Virus record (IMG/VR): IMGVR_UViG_3300011113_000265
Span: 33,018 to 97,017 of that record
Source: a virus
Length of the DNA: 64,000 bases
Reading direction: 5' to 3' (one strand)
Shown piece after piece: positions 1 through 9,147 of the stretch. The translations under genes and the position numbers were made by a program. The notes beneath the pieces are model-generated. The model saw nothing but the letters and a program-made list of their open reading frames with translations, searched no databases and was not told the DNA's origin. How positions within the stretch are numbered: position 1 is the first letter of the stretch; every line of letters begins with the position of its first letter.

Positions 1-1
1 A

Positions 2-73
2 GCTACACAAGCTTCAGTAGCTGAAGATACTACTAATAATAATGAAAATGATTACACAACACAAGCTAAGTAA
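2..73 (+). CDS. C-terminal end of a virion-module protein (partial)
   Basis: An open frame enters from the left edge and ends at TAA 71-73. It reads as a short polar tail rich in Asn, Thr and Glu, ending in TTQAK. It overlaps the start of the next gene by about 30 bases, which is common in this genome. Its position directly before the tail genes suggests a connector or tail protein, but only 23 residues are visible, so no family can be given. A chance open frame is possible. Confidence 0.45.
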   Translation, partial: ATQASVAEDTTNNNENDYTTQAK

Positions 74-647
74 TACTGAATTAGGTATTAAAGAAAGAGG
101 TAAAGGTAAGTATCTTGCTGATTATGGATTAGGAGATTATTATAAATATTATTTAAATAATCTTAGTAAAGCTGAATTACCATTAGGAACTGATTTAAAA
201 GATTTAAAATACAATGTATCTTTTAATAAGTATAGAAGTGTGCTTATGAAGATATTTAGAAAAGCTAGAACTAAAATGATTCTTACTAATTCTGAATATC
301 CACTACCTTGTAAGATGGGTAGAATTATGATACAGAAAGTTAGAAAGAAACTACAATTAGATGAGAATGGTAATGTAATTAAACGAGTACCTATTAACTA
401 TAAAGCAACTAGAGAATTGTGGGCTACTGATCCTGAAGCTAAAGAGAAAAGATTAAAAATATATCAGTTTAATGATCATACTAATGGTTACAGATTAAAG
501 ATAGTATGGTTAAAAAAGAATTGTAATATGAATAAAAAGAAATATTACAAACTTACAGCTGTGAGAGAATTTAAAAGACAAGTACCTGAACTAATTAAAA
601 AACATCCTGAGTTAGATTTTTTTGTAAGTCCTTTCTCAGATTACTAA
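42..647 (+). CDS. Conserved crAss-like virion-module protein, function unknown
   Basis: This is a basic protein of 201 residues, rich in Lys, Arg and Tyr, with no signal peptide or membrane segment. The C-terminus is hydrophobic and aromatic (ending SPFSDY). I recognise it only by position: in crAss-like phages a small basic protein commonly lies just before the tail-tube adaptor and the giant muzzle protein, so a structural or assembly role in the connector or tail is likely. The start at 42 overlaps the upstream frame by 32 bases; a second ATG at 48 would remove two residues. It lies 15 bases before the next gene, in the same late operon. The specific role is inference from context only. 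Confidence 0.6.
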   Translation: MKMITQHKLSNTELGIKERGKGKYLADYGLGDYYKYYLNNLSKAELPLGTDLKDLKYNVSFNKYRSVLMKIFRKARTKMILTNSEYPLPCKMGRIMIQKVRKKLQLDENGNVIKRVPINYKATRELWATDPEAKEKRLKIYQFNDHTNGYRLKIVWLKKNCNMNKKKYYKLTAVREFKRQVPELIKKHPELDFFVSPFSDY

Positions 648-662
648 TATACAAATTAAAAT

Positions 663-1514
663 ATGGCATTAAATGGTAAGTTAATTTCAGTTAATGAAGT
701 TATAAACAATGTACTTAGAGATAACCAATATAAGAATCAACAGTTTGAAGTAGGAAGTTTTGTAGAATGGGCTAATGAAGCTTGTGATTTAATAGGTGTA
801 CCTTATAATCTTATTAATGATTATGCAATTATTGATATTGAGAATCATAAAGGATTTATACCTTGTAACCTACATACTTTAGATCAAGCTATGGTACTTA
901 CTAAAAATGGTGTAATAGTACCTATGAGAGGTTCAACTTCTACTACTCATCCTTGGAACATTAATAACATTAATGACTATCCTTTAGTTAATCCTGTACA
1001 ACCTGTAGGATTTGATCCTGATGGTAATCCTATTATTAACTTTAATAATTATGATAATGCTATTACTAAAGGATTAATTAATAACTTACCTTACACATTA
1101 AGAGATATTACTTATAATGTTCAAGGTAATTATATATTCACCTCTTTTAAAGATGGTGCTCAAGTAATTATGTTTTATAAAGCTTTTCCAGTTGATCAAG
1201 AGGGTTACCCTCTTATACCTGATGATATTAGCTTTAAACAAGCTGTACAATCTTATATAAGACTTAAAGTAGATTACTTACTATGGAGAAGAAATATTAT
1301 TGCTAGAGATGTATTTGAATACTCTGAAAGAGAGTGGATGTGGTATGTAGGTCAAGCTAAAACTAAAGCTCTTACTCCTAATTATGATATGATGGAATCT
1401 TGGAAGAATCAACACCTTACACTTATGCCTAGAATTAATGAACAAGCTAGAAACTTTGAAGGTATTGGTCAATCTCAATATATTAACTTTGGTATGAGAA
1501 ACTATAGATATTAA
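663..1514 (+). CDS. Tail-tube/ring adaptor protein (stabilisation protein)
   Basis: The protein has 283 residues. The N-terminal third (around EVINNVLRDNQ and EWANEACDLIG) and the helical C-terminal half, with LKVDYLLWRRN and an EREWMWYVGQAK stretch, resemble the tail tubular or stabilisation proteins of crAss-like and other podoviruses (T7 gp11 or P22 gp4-like adaptor fold). Such proteins form a ring between portal and tail through which DNA leaves the capsid. The gene lies directly upstream of the muzzle-type gene, the order normally seen in Crassvirales, and only 5 bases separate them. The family assignment rests on context and overall sequence character, not on a catalytic motif. Confidence 0.6.
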   Translation: MALNGKLISVNEVINNVLRDNQYKNQQFEVGSFVEWANEACDLIGVPYNLINDYAIIDIENHKGFIPCNLHTLDQAMVLTKNGVIVPMRGSTSTTHPWNINNINDYPLVNPVQPVGFDPDGNPIINFNNYDNAITKGLINNLPYTLRDITYNVQGNYIFTSFKDGAQVIMFYKAFPVDQEGYPLIPDDISFKQAVQSYIRLKVDYLLWRRNIIARDVFEYSEREWMWYVGQAKTKALTPNYDMMESWKNQHLTLMPRINEQARNFEGIGQSQYINFGMRNYRY

Positions 1515-1519
1515 TACTA

Positions 1520-4500
1520 ATGACTCAAGAAAAAGAACAAGAACAAGGTGGTCAAACTAATGGTATTGCAATAAATACTTTTACTGGAGGTATTAACCAA
1601 GACTTAGCTAAGACTATATATAAACAAGGTAATTATTTAGATGCTTTAAATATTACTTTACTTACTGATGGTGGATTAAGTACAGCTGTTGTACAAAATA
1701 AGAAGGGAACTAAACTACAAATTCAGTTTCCTACAATTATTCCAGCTGCTACTTATGAATCTAATAGAGAATATCCTCAAGTTGTACCTGCTCAAGAAAA
1801 TATAAAAGTTATTGAAGGTTTAGCAATAACTGATAGTAGTGGAGTACAAAACTTATTCTTTATTACAAAGAGTAATACTGTAGGTAATCCTAATGATAAT
1901 GGTTATGGTCAAATATGGAGATGTAATTTTTTAGGTACTACTGATAATATATCAGGTGCTATTAATGGTTTTGAATTAACTGTTAATAATCATATGATGT
2001 ATAATAGAAATCTTAACTTTAAGTTTGTAGAAAGAATTAAAGCTATTGGTAAGTATGAGAATGAAAACTTTTGTAGAATATACTGGACTGATGGTATTAA
2101 TCCATTAAGAAGTATTAATACAATAGGTTCTTTACAATCTTTATTAAACATACCTGTAAGAACTTTAAATATAGTATCTGAATGTAATTTAGATACTCCT
2201 GTTATTAGTAGATTAATTAAAGGTAGTTTACCTGAAGGTAAATATCAATTAGCTTATAGATTATTAAGTAAAAGTGGAGATTTAACTAACTTCAGTACTT
2301 GTAGTAATTTAATAGATGTTATTGAAGGTAATGAGTTTAATAGTGAACTTGGATACCCATTAGCTGATACAATAGAGTATACTACAGATGTTATGGCTGC
2401 TACAGATAGTAAAGAAGTTATTGACTCTGATAAAGGTATTGAGTTTTATATACCTCGTATTGATAAAGATTATGAAATGATTCAATACGCTTTAGTATAT
2501 TATAGCCAACCTAATTTACCTGAAATATTTGTATATCCTTATAAAGAAATATCTTTGTATAGAAATCAATATGAAAGCTTTACTGATTTATTTAGTGATA
2601 CTTTTCTATTAACTACAGAAGAGTTTAATATAATGTATGCTCCATTTGAAAAAGTAGGTACTATTGAAGTTAAAGATAATATCTTATTTGCTGCTAATAC
2701 TACTAATGAAATGTTTAAAGTTGATGTAGATTACAGAGCTTATAGATATAATAATAATGGTGAATGTACTACTTATGAATTAGATGGAACTACAAATACT
2801 TTTACTACTAACTATCCTAATAATGATTTATTAGATGTTATTAATCCTTATAATGATGAGAGTGGTAAGATATTTGGTTTAAATAATGTAGGTAATCCTA
2901 CAACTTGGTATAATAATCATCAATATAAATATAAACAAGATGGTGTTACTTTAGGTGGTCAAGGTCCTAATATTGGTTATACTTTTGGTACAACTCAAAT
3001 TATAGTTGATAGTGGTGTTAATCCAGCATTAAAAATTAATAGAGCTCCTTTAATTAAAACTGAAGTAGATAATAATTCTACACTTATAAGTGTACCTAAT
3101 CATGTTACTAATAATAATGGTAGTTTTAGTAGTTTAAAATCTCCTTATAAAGCTAGCTGTCAAGTATCTTGGCAACGTGGAGAAGTATATAGGTTTGGTA
3201 TTACTTTTTATAATAAGAAAGGACAAGCTTCTTATGTTAACTGGATAGGTGATATTAAGATGCCTGACTTTAATGAAACTAATAATCCTGCTTGTTTACT
3301 ATCAACATTTAGTAGTAATAATGCTAAGTTAACAATGTATTCTACTTATATAGATTTTGATGTTAATGTACCTCAAGATTTAGCTGAAGAAATTAGTGGA
3401 TTTAGAATAGTATATGTTGAAAGACAAGAAAATGATAAGACTAGGTTTGGTACTGCTATTACTGGTGGTATGCAAACTTTTGATAGATTAAATATTAATG
3501 ATCAAAATATAAATTATACTATATCAATTATAGCAACTGTTATTTGTTATAAAATAGGTAATTATATAGATGAAATAGATGGTAGTGATTCTACAGATCC
3601 ATTTAATATTAAAGAAAATATTAGAGAAAAAATAATGCAAGCAGCTGCAGCAACTATTTATAAAAAAATAAATGGTATGCCTTCAGCAGCTCAACAAAGA
3701 GTAACTAGTTCTGAAGATTTAGCTGATTTAGTTGATTCTGTATTAGATGGTGCTGTTAATACTAACAATGGATTTTTTAGTTCTATATTAAGTAGTGCTG
3801 GAAATTTAATTAAATTAATATTTCCTAAAACTATTGAAAAAATTAAAGAATCTATTAAAGAAGATTTAAGAAAAGTATTAGCTTATAAAGTAGCTGGATT
3901 ACATCCTAACGTATATTCTTTAGGTCAAATAGGATTTGCTAATGCTGCAATAGCTAGTTCTTCTGGATTAGCTCATATAGGATACACAATATCTCCTAAT
4001 ATTGATTTTGGTAAATATGAATTTAAACAAGGAGATTATTTAAAACCTATTCATATATTTAATCAAGGTAATAAAGCTACATATCAATTACATAGAGATT
4101 CTACTGTAGGATTATACAATATATTAGATAGTTCTGCTTATTTAAGAAAATGGTATGGTGGTAGTAATATACCTTGGAATGAAGTAGCTGATAGTGATGC
4201 TAGAAGAATATATATTAATAATCAAAAAGTACTTATACCTGGTGAGTTATTAGGATCTGGTTTTGATAATGTAATGAATAGTCAAAATGCTGAAAGTGTA
4301 GATTTAGATTTTTTAATATCTAATAGTTATGTATCTTCAATACCTCAAGCTAATAAAAGAGGGGAAATTGTTAGTGCAATTAATATGATGATTAACGATG
4401 TTACTTTAGCTGTTAAACAAGGTATTATGAATGCTGGAGGAACTTATTATTTTACTGCTGCTGAATCTTTTTTAAAAAAGATAGTAAGACCTCACACTGT

Positions 4501-6466
4501 ATTAGGTATAGGAGATAAAAAACATTTAATTATTACTAATGCTTTATTTGATAATAATGGTATACCTGTAGGAAATTGGTTTGAAAATTATGAAGAAGAA
4601 TCTTATCAATCTGATTTATTAAATCCAATATATGAATCAAAAGATGCTCTTAGATTTAAAGATCATGGTGGAGATTATACAGTAACTTATTGTAGACCTA
4701 TAAGTAATAATCAATATGGTGGAGTAGGTTATAGTAGTAGAGCTAATAATGAGTATATACCTGCAAGTGAATATTATTCTTATACAAATAGAGTAGGTAA
4801 TACTGTAAATATAAAAGCTAGTTTAGGTGATACTTATGTAGGAGTATATGATGCAGTTAATTACTGTTATTACTATAATCAAGTAAGACCAGCTGGTTAT
4901 CAAGATCCTATTAGAAGTAAGAAAGGAATGTATGAAATATTTCCTTGTGAAGCTAGTTTTAACTTTAGTTTAAGAGAAGGTAATCACCCAATTATTAGTT
5001 TATCTCCAGATGATTTAAAAGAAAATTCTGATTTTAAAACTGAAAGTATTAGTAATCCTGATAAAAGTAAATTGTATAATTTTTTAAAAAAACCCATTGT
5101 AGGTAAAACTGTACTTGGTCTAGGAGCTTTACAATTTGCAGGAAGGTCAGCTATGCTTGGTCCAATAGGAGCACTTGCTGGTGGAGCTGCAAGTTTATTT
5201 TCAACAAATTTATTAGTTAGCTCTATAATAAAATCATTTAAAAAACGTATGATTAAGAATGGTCCTGATACTGCTAATTTAGTATTAAGGAATGAAAGAT
5301 TCTTATTATCTGAGTTTAAGTATAATGATGTGTTTAATCAAAAATATAACATTCAAAAGTATTTTCCACCTAGTTTATTTTATGCTAATGAAGTAGATCA
5401 ATATACTAATAGAATATGGCATTCTGCTCCTAAGATAGATGGTGAGGTAATTGATAGTTGGAGAAACTTTCAATTTGTAGATTACTTAGATGTTGAAGGT
5501 ACACAAGGTCCTATTATAGAATTAGTTGTTAATAAGAATAAAATATTTTATTATCAAACAAATGGTGTAGGTGTTGCTAGTAGTAATGAAAGAGGTGCTG
5601 TTCAAGGATCTGAAGGTAATATAATTTTAAGTAATAATAAAATATTATTAAGATATGATTACATTACTAAGGAAACTGGAACTTCACAACAATATAGTGT
5701 AATTAATACTAATAGTGCAATATATCATTATGATAATAGTCTTAAAAAGATATTTAAACTAGGAGAAGGATTAGAATGTATATCTGATAACTTAGGTTTA
5801 TTTAGTAAACTACAAAGTGTTAATAATGATATTAATAGAAGACTTAATACTGTCCATGGTATATATGATACAGAATATCAAACAATATATTATACATTCT
5901 TAGATCCAGTTAATTCTCAAAATAGTTTTACTATTGGATATAATGAAAAGTTAAATGTATTTGAAAGTTTTTATAGTTTTACACCTAAGACTTACTTTAG
6001 AATGAATACTATGGTATTTGGTAGTATGAGTAATAATCAATGTTATTGGCATAACAAAGGTGATTATGGTAGTTTTTATGGTACTACTTATCCAAGCAAA
6101 ATTAAAGTATTAACTAATGATGCACCATTAACTACTAAGGTTTGGGATAATCAAAAGTTTCAAACACAAGTATACAATACTAATGGAGTATTACTTAATA
6201 ATGATACATTTGATTTTATTCAACATAAAACTGAAAATCAAAATACAGGTTTAATTACATTAACTCCACAAAGTAATATAGTTAAGAAGGAAAGAGATTG
6301 GAAATTGATTATACCTAGAGATATTAACAATGCTACATTTAGTACTTTAAGTAAACCTAGATTAAGAGATATGTATTTAGAAACTGAAATAACTTATACT
6401 AATACAGATAATCAAAGATTTATCTTACATCCAATAACAACATTTTATAGACAATCAATACATTAA
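1520..6466 (+). CDS. Giant tail muzzle-type protein
   Basis: This 1648-residue protein begins with a Gln/Glu-rich stretch followed by an INTFTGGINQDLAK segment. That opening is typical of the tail 'muzzle'/stabilisation proteins of crAss-like phages, which close the distal tail and form the DNA exit channel. The body is rich in Asn, Tyr, Ser and Thr with many aromatic beta-strand-like segments. Near residues 1200-1235 there is a Gly/Ala-rich hydrophobic stretch (LGLGALQFAG through LGPIGALAGGAAS) that could be a membrane-interacting or fusion-like segment. The C-terminal part contains repeated short beta segments of the kind seen in propeller-like tail proteins. It follows the ring protein by 5 bases and precedes the cargo genes by 3 bases, so it belongs to the late structural operon. 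Confidence 0.72.
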   Translation: MTQEKEQEQGGQTNGIAINTFTGGINQDLAKTIYKQGNYLDALNITLLTDGGLSTAVVQNKKGTKLQIQFPTIIPAATYESNREYPQVVPAQENIKVIEGLAITDSSGVQNLFFITKSNTVGNPNDNGYGQIWRCNFLGTTDNISGAINGFELTVNNHMMYNRNLNFKFVERIKAIGKYENENFCRIYWTDGINPLRSINTIGSLQSLLNIPVRTLNIVSECNLDTPVISRLIKGSLPEGKYQLAYRLLSKSGDLTNFSTCSNLIDVIEGNEFNSELGYPLADTIEYTTDVMAATDSKEVIDSDKGIEFYIPRIDKDYEMIQYALVYYSQPNLPEIFVYPYKEISLYRNQYESFTDLFSDTFLLTTEEFNIMYAPFEKVGTIEVKDNILFAANTTNEMFKVDVDYRAYRYNNNGECTTYELDGTTNTFTTNYPNNDLLDVINPYNDESGKIFGLNNVGNPTTWYNNHQYKYKQDGVTLGGQGPNIGYTFGTTQIIVDSGVNPALKINRAPLIKTEVDNNSTLISVPNHVTNNNGSFSSLKSPYKASCQVSWQRGEVYRFGITFYNKKGQASYVNWIGDIKMPDFNETNNPACLLSTFSSNNAKLTMYSTYIDFDVNVPQDLAEEISGFRIVYVERQENDKTRFGTAITGGMQTFDRLNINDQNINYTISIIATVICYKIGNYIDEIDGSDSTDPFNIKENIREKIMQAAAATIYKKINGMPSAAQQRVTSSEDLADLVDSVLDGAVNTNNGFFSSILSSAGNLIKLIFPKTIEKIKESIKEDLRKVLAYKVAGLHPNVYSLGQIGFANAAIASSSGLAHIGYTISPNIDFGKYEFKQGDYLKPIHIFNQGNKATYQLHRDSTVGLYNILDSSAYLRKWYGGSNIPWNEVADSDARRIYINNQKVLIPGELLGSGFDNVMNSQNAESVDLDFLISNSYVSSIPQANKRGEIVSAINMMINDVTLAVKQGIMNAGGTYYFTAAESFLKKIVRPHTVLGIGDKKHLIITNALFDNNGIPVGNWFENYEEESYQSDLLNPIYESKDALRFKDHGGDYTVTYCRPISNNQYGGVGYSSRANNEYIPASEYYSYTNRVGNTVNIKASLGDTYVGVYDAVNYCYYYNQVRPAGYQDPIRSKKGMYEIFPCEASFNFSLREGNHPIISLSPDDLKENSDFKTESISNPDKSKLYNFLKKPIVGKTVLGLGALQFAGRSAMLGPIGALAGGAASLFSTNLLVSSIIKSFKKRMIKNGPDTANLVLRNERFLLSEFKYNDVFNQKYNIQKYFPPSLFYANEVDQYTNRIWHSAPKIDGEVIDSWRNFQFVDYLDVEGTQGPIIELVVNKNKIFYYQTNGVGVASSNERGAVQGSEGNIILSNNKILLRYDYITKETGTSQQYSVINTNSAIYHYDNSLKKIFKLGEGLECISDNLGLFSKLQSVNNDINRRLNTVHGIYDTEYQTIYYTFLDPVNSQNSFTIGYNEKLNVFESFYSFTPKTYFRMNTMVFGSMSNNQCYWHNKGDYGSFYGTTYPSKIKVLTNDAPLTTKVWDNQKFQTQVYNTNGVLLNNDTFDFIQHKTENQNTGLITLTPQSNIVKKERDWKLIIPRDINNATFSTLSKPRLRDMYLETEITYTNTDNQRFILHPITTFYRQSIH

Positions 6467-6469
6467 GAT

Positions 6470-9058
6470 ATGCCTGATAATAAACAAAAAACTAAAGTAT
6501 TTACAGATAAAAAATTATTTGATAAAGCTAATCAAGCTTATAATGATAGTTTGAATTTATTTAATTATACTAAAGATGATATTAAAAAATTAAAAAAATT
6601 AGAAAGAGAATCACCAACATTGCAAGATGCTTGGTTAAAATGGTATAATTTAAATAATGATGATAATAAATTAGAATCCTTTGAAAAATCAAGAATTAAT
6701 TTAAAAAATATAAATAATAAATGGCCTGAACCTATTAATTTTTATCATACTATCGGAGGTGGTGGAGCAGAAGAATATAAAAAACCAACAACTAAACCTG
6801 TCTATCAACCAGAAGTTACAAATAGTGTTTCTCCAATTGCAAAACCAAAACCTAATTTAGGTAAAGCTAAACCTAGACCTAAAATAGAACCTATTAAACC
6901 ATTAGGTATTAAACCTATGAATACTTCTGTAGAACCTAAACTAGCAGATAAGAAACAAGAAATAATACAAGAACCTATGAATAAAAAACAAACATATACA
7001 GCATCTCCTAATCTTAAAAAGATGGGTAAATCTACAGGTAGAGAATATGTAGATGGACAATGGATAGAAACTAAATCTAAAGGTGGAACAGTTAAAAAAT
7101 ATGCAGTAGGTGGCGGATTTGATTTATTAGGATCAGTAGATCCTAGTATTATGAAAAATCTTACAACAGCTCCTAAAACATTTACACCAAGTACTACTGC
7201 ACCAGCAGTTCCTGCAAGTACAGGTAGTAATTTTCAAATGCCTAGTTTAGGTGGTGGAGGTAGTAGTGCTCCACAACAAACTTCACAAGATCCTAATGCT
7301 CCTAAAAAAAAGAATATAGGTAAAATTGTAGGTAGTGTTGTTGGAGGTGTTGCTGGATCACTTATTGCTCCTGGTGTAGGTACTATGATAGGATCTACTA
7401 TTGGAGGTGGTATAGGTGGTGCTATAGATAATAAAACTTATCAAAATAAAGTTGAAGATTATACTGCTACTGCTATTGCTAATAAATCTAGTCAACAAAA
7501 TGCAATGATTTCTAATATACCTGGTAACTTTAATCCTAATGCTCAAACTAAGCAATTTAAAAAAGGCGGTGAGTTAATTAAACGTGCAGATGGTTCTTAT
7601 TCTAAAAGAGGTCTTTGGGATAATATAAGAGCTAATAAAGGTAGTGGTAAAGCTCCTACTAAAGAGATGCTTGAACAAGAAAAAAAGATTAAAGCTAATA
7701 TGGCTCATGGTGGTATAGATACTAGTAACTCTATGAGTGGTCCTAAGTATTTAGATGGTGGTATGCTTAAACCTATGGGTAATGATATGTATGAAGTTAA
7801 ATCATATAAGAAAGGTACTGATAAGGTAGAGTACAGACCTAACGTATTTATTGATAATAAAGAGATTATACGCAAGAATTCTGATGGATCTACTCAAATA
7901 CTTAGTGATGATTTAGGATACGCTAAAGTAGCTAAAAACATTGCTAAAGCTAAAGGTGGTAATATAACTGATGAACAGTTTGATCAATTGTATATGAATC
8001 AAGAAATGTCTAAAGCTAGTAAAGGTAAAGGTAATAAATATGTTGAAGGTGGTACTGATAAAAAACTTAAATTAAGAAATCCTATGAGTGATGATAGGGC
8101 TACATCAGTTTTAGGTAATTTTGATAGTTTTGGTGCAGGTAAACCTGTATCTGGTTCTATTGATGCTGGATATTCACCTGATAAATTTAATATTGATCCT
8201 AAAAAAGGATTAACAGTAAAACCATTTACATATAAAACACCTGGTTCATTAGGGTATGATACTCCTAAAAAACAACCTGGTGCATTTGATGTTAAAACTC
8301 CTGAAGTTGATTTAAAAGCTTCTAAATTTATTGGAGAAACAAAAGGTAAATACGAATATAATCCCCAAGTACCTAAAGATAAAAAATCTCTTGATACTAA
8401 AGTTAATCCATTAGGTTATTTATCTAGTCTTGCTGGACCTGCTTATAATATTGCTCAAGGTTTAAAAGGTGGTGATCCAGTTGATTTTGAAAGAATGAAT
8501 ACTAAGTATCAATTTGCTGATCCTAGAGGTGCTATGGCTGCAGCTAGTAGAGGAGTAACATCTGCTTATAATGCTGCTAAAAATGCTGCTAAAACTACAA
8601 CTACTAGTGCTGGTGAGTATCTTGCTAATATGGGAAATTTAGCTAGTAAAGAAGGTATAGATAGAGCTGCTGCTTTAACTAATATTAAAGCTCAATATGA
8701 TATGGCTAATACACAAGGTTTAAATCAAACTAACTTAGCTAAAGATCAGTTTAATGCTCAAACTCAAATGCAAGAATCTATTGCTAGACAACAAGAAAAA
8801 GATGCAGCTAGAAGTTCTATTAGTAAAGGTTTAGCTGGATTAAGTCAGAATACTATGGGTTATATGTCTGATGTAAATGCTAATAAAACTCAACGTAGAT
8901 TTGTTGATTTAATTAACTCAGGTAAATATGAATATGTTGAAGAAATAGATGCTGATGGAAAACCACGTATAAAACTAGTTCCTAAAAAAGGAGCTAAATC
9001 AAATAGTGTTCAAGTTACACCTTCTCCTACAAAACAAACTGAACCTGCTACTGAATAA
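6470..9058 (+). CDS. Probable virion cargo (ejected) protein with glycine zipper
   Basis: The 862-residue protein is mostly low complexity. It is rich in Lys, Pro, Gly and Ala, with repeated Gly-Gly-centred segments (for example KYAVGGGFDLLG and NKYVEGGTDKK). Residues about 283-319 form a glycine zipper of alternating G/V/I (GKIVGSVVGGVAGS onward), a typical membrane-inserting element. Residues about 690-800 are Ala-rich and helical. Proteins of this kind between the muzzle gene and the RNA polymerase genes are packaged as cargo in crAss-like virions and are thought to help DNA cross the host envelope. It is followed by a strong hairpin, so transcription may be divided here. The role is inferred from position and composition. 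Confidence 0.55.
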   Translation: MPDNKQKTKVFTDKKLFDKANQAYNDSLNLFNYTKDDIKKLKKLERESPTLQDAWLKWYNLNNDDNKLESFEKSRINLKNINNKWPEPINFYHTIGGGGAEEYKKPTTKPVYQPEVTNSVSPIAKPKPNLGKAKPRPKIEPIKPLGIKPMNTSVEPKLADKKQEIIQEPMNKKQTYTASPNLKKMGKSTGREYVDGQWIETKSKGGTVKKYAVGGGFDLLGSVDPSIMKNLTTAPKTFTPSTTAPAVPASTGSNFQMPSLGGGGSSAPQQTSQDPNAPKKKNIGKIVGSVVGGVAGSLIAPGVGTMIGSTIGGGIGGAIDNKTYQNKVEDYTATAIANKSSQQNAMISNIPGNFNPNAQTKQFKKGGELIKRADGSYSKRGLWDNIRANKGSGKAPTKEMLEQEKKIKANMAHGGIDTSNSMSGPKYLDGGMLKPMGNDMYEVKSYKKGTDKVEYRPNVFIDNKEIIRKNSDGSTQILSDDLGYAKVAKNIAKAKGGNITDEQFDQLYMNQEMSKASKGKGNKYVEGGTDKKLKLRNPMSDDRATSVLGNFDSFGAGKPVSGSIDAGYSPDKFNIDPKKGLTVKPFTYKTPGSLGYDTPKKQPGAFDVKTPEVDLKASKFIGETKGKYEYNPQVPKDKKSLDTKVNPLGYLSSLAGPAYNIAQGLKGGDPVDFERMNTKYQFADPRGAMAAASRGVTSAYNAAKNAAKTTTTSAGEYLANMGNLASKEGIDRAAALTNIKAQYDMANTQGLNQTNLAKDQFNAQTQMQESIARQQEKDAARSSISKGLAGLSQNTMGYMSDVNANKTQRRFVDLINSGKYEYVEEIDADGKPRIKLVPKKGAKSNSVQVTPSPTKQTEPATE

Positions 9059-9085
9059 ACTAAATAATTATAAACTATAATAAAA

Positions 9086-9126
9086 ATAATAATAGTAGTC
9101 TTAACAAATAGGACTACTATTATTAT
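9086..9126 (+). terminator. Perfect 15-bp hairpin between cargo genes
   Basis: The arms 9086-9100 and 9112-9126 are perfectly complementary (ATAATAATAGTAGTC with its reverse complement) around an 11-base loop. It lies in the longest late intergenic gap (89 bases), 28 bases after the stop of the cargo gene and before the ATG at 9148. No long T-run follows, so it could be an attenuator, an RNA-processing or stability element, or a weak terminator rather than a classical intrinsic terminator. Confidence 0.6.
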
Positions 9127-9147
9127 ATTGATAATAAAAAGCTAAAC

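Noticed and set aside
1281-1478. Minus-strand ORF inside the ring protein gene
   Set aside because: It is antisense to a well-supported gene, has no recognisable features and lies in the plus-strand late module.
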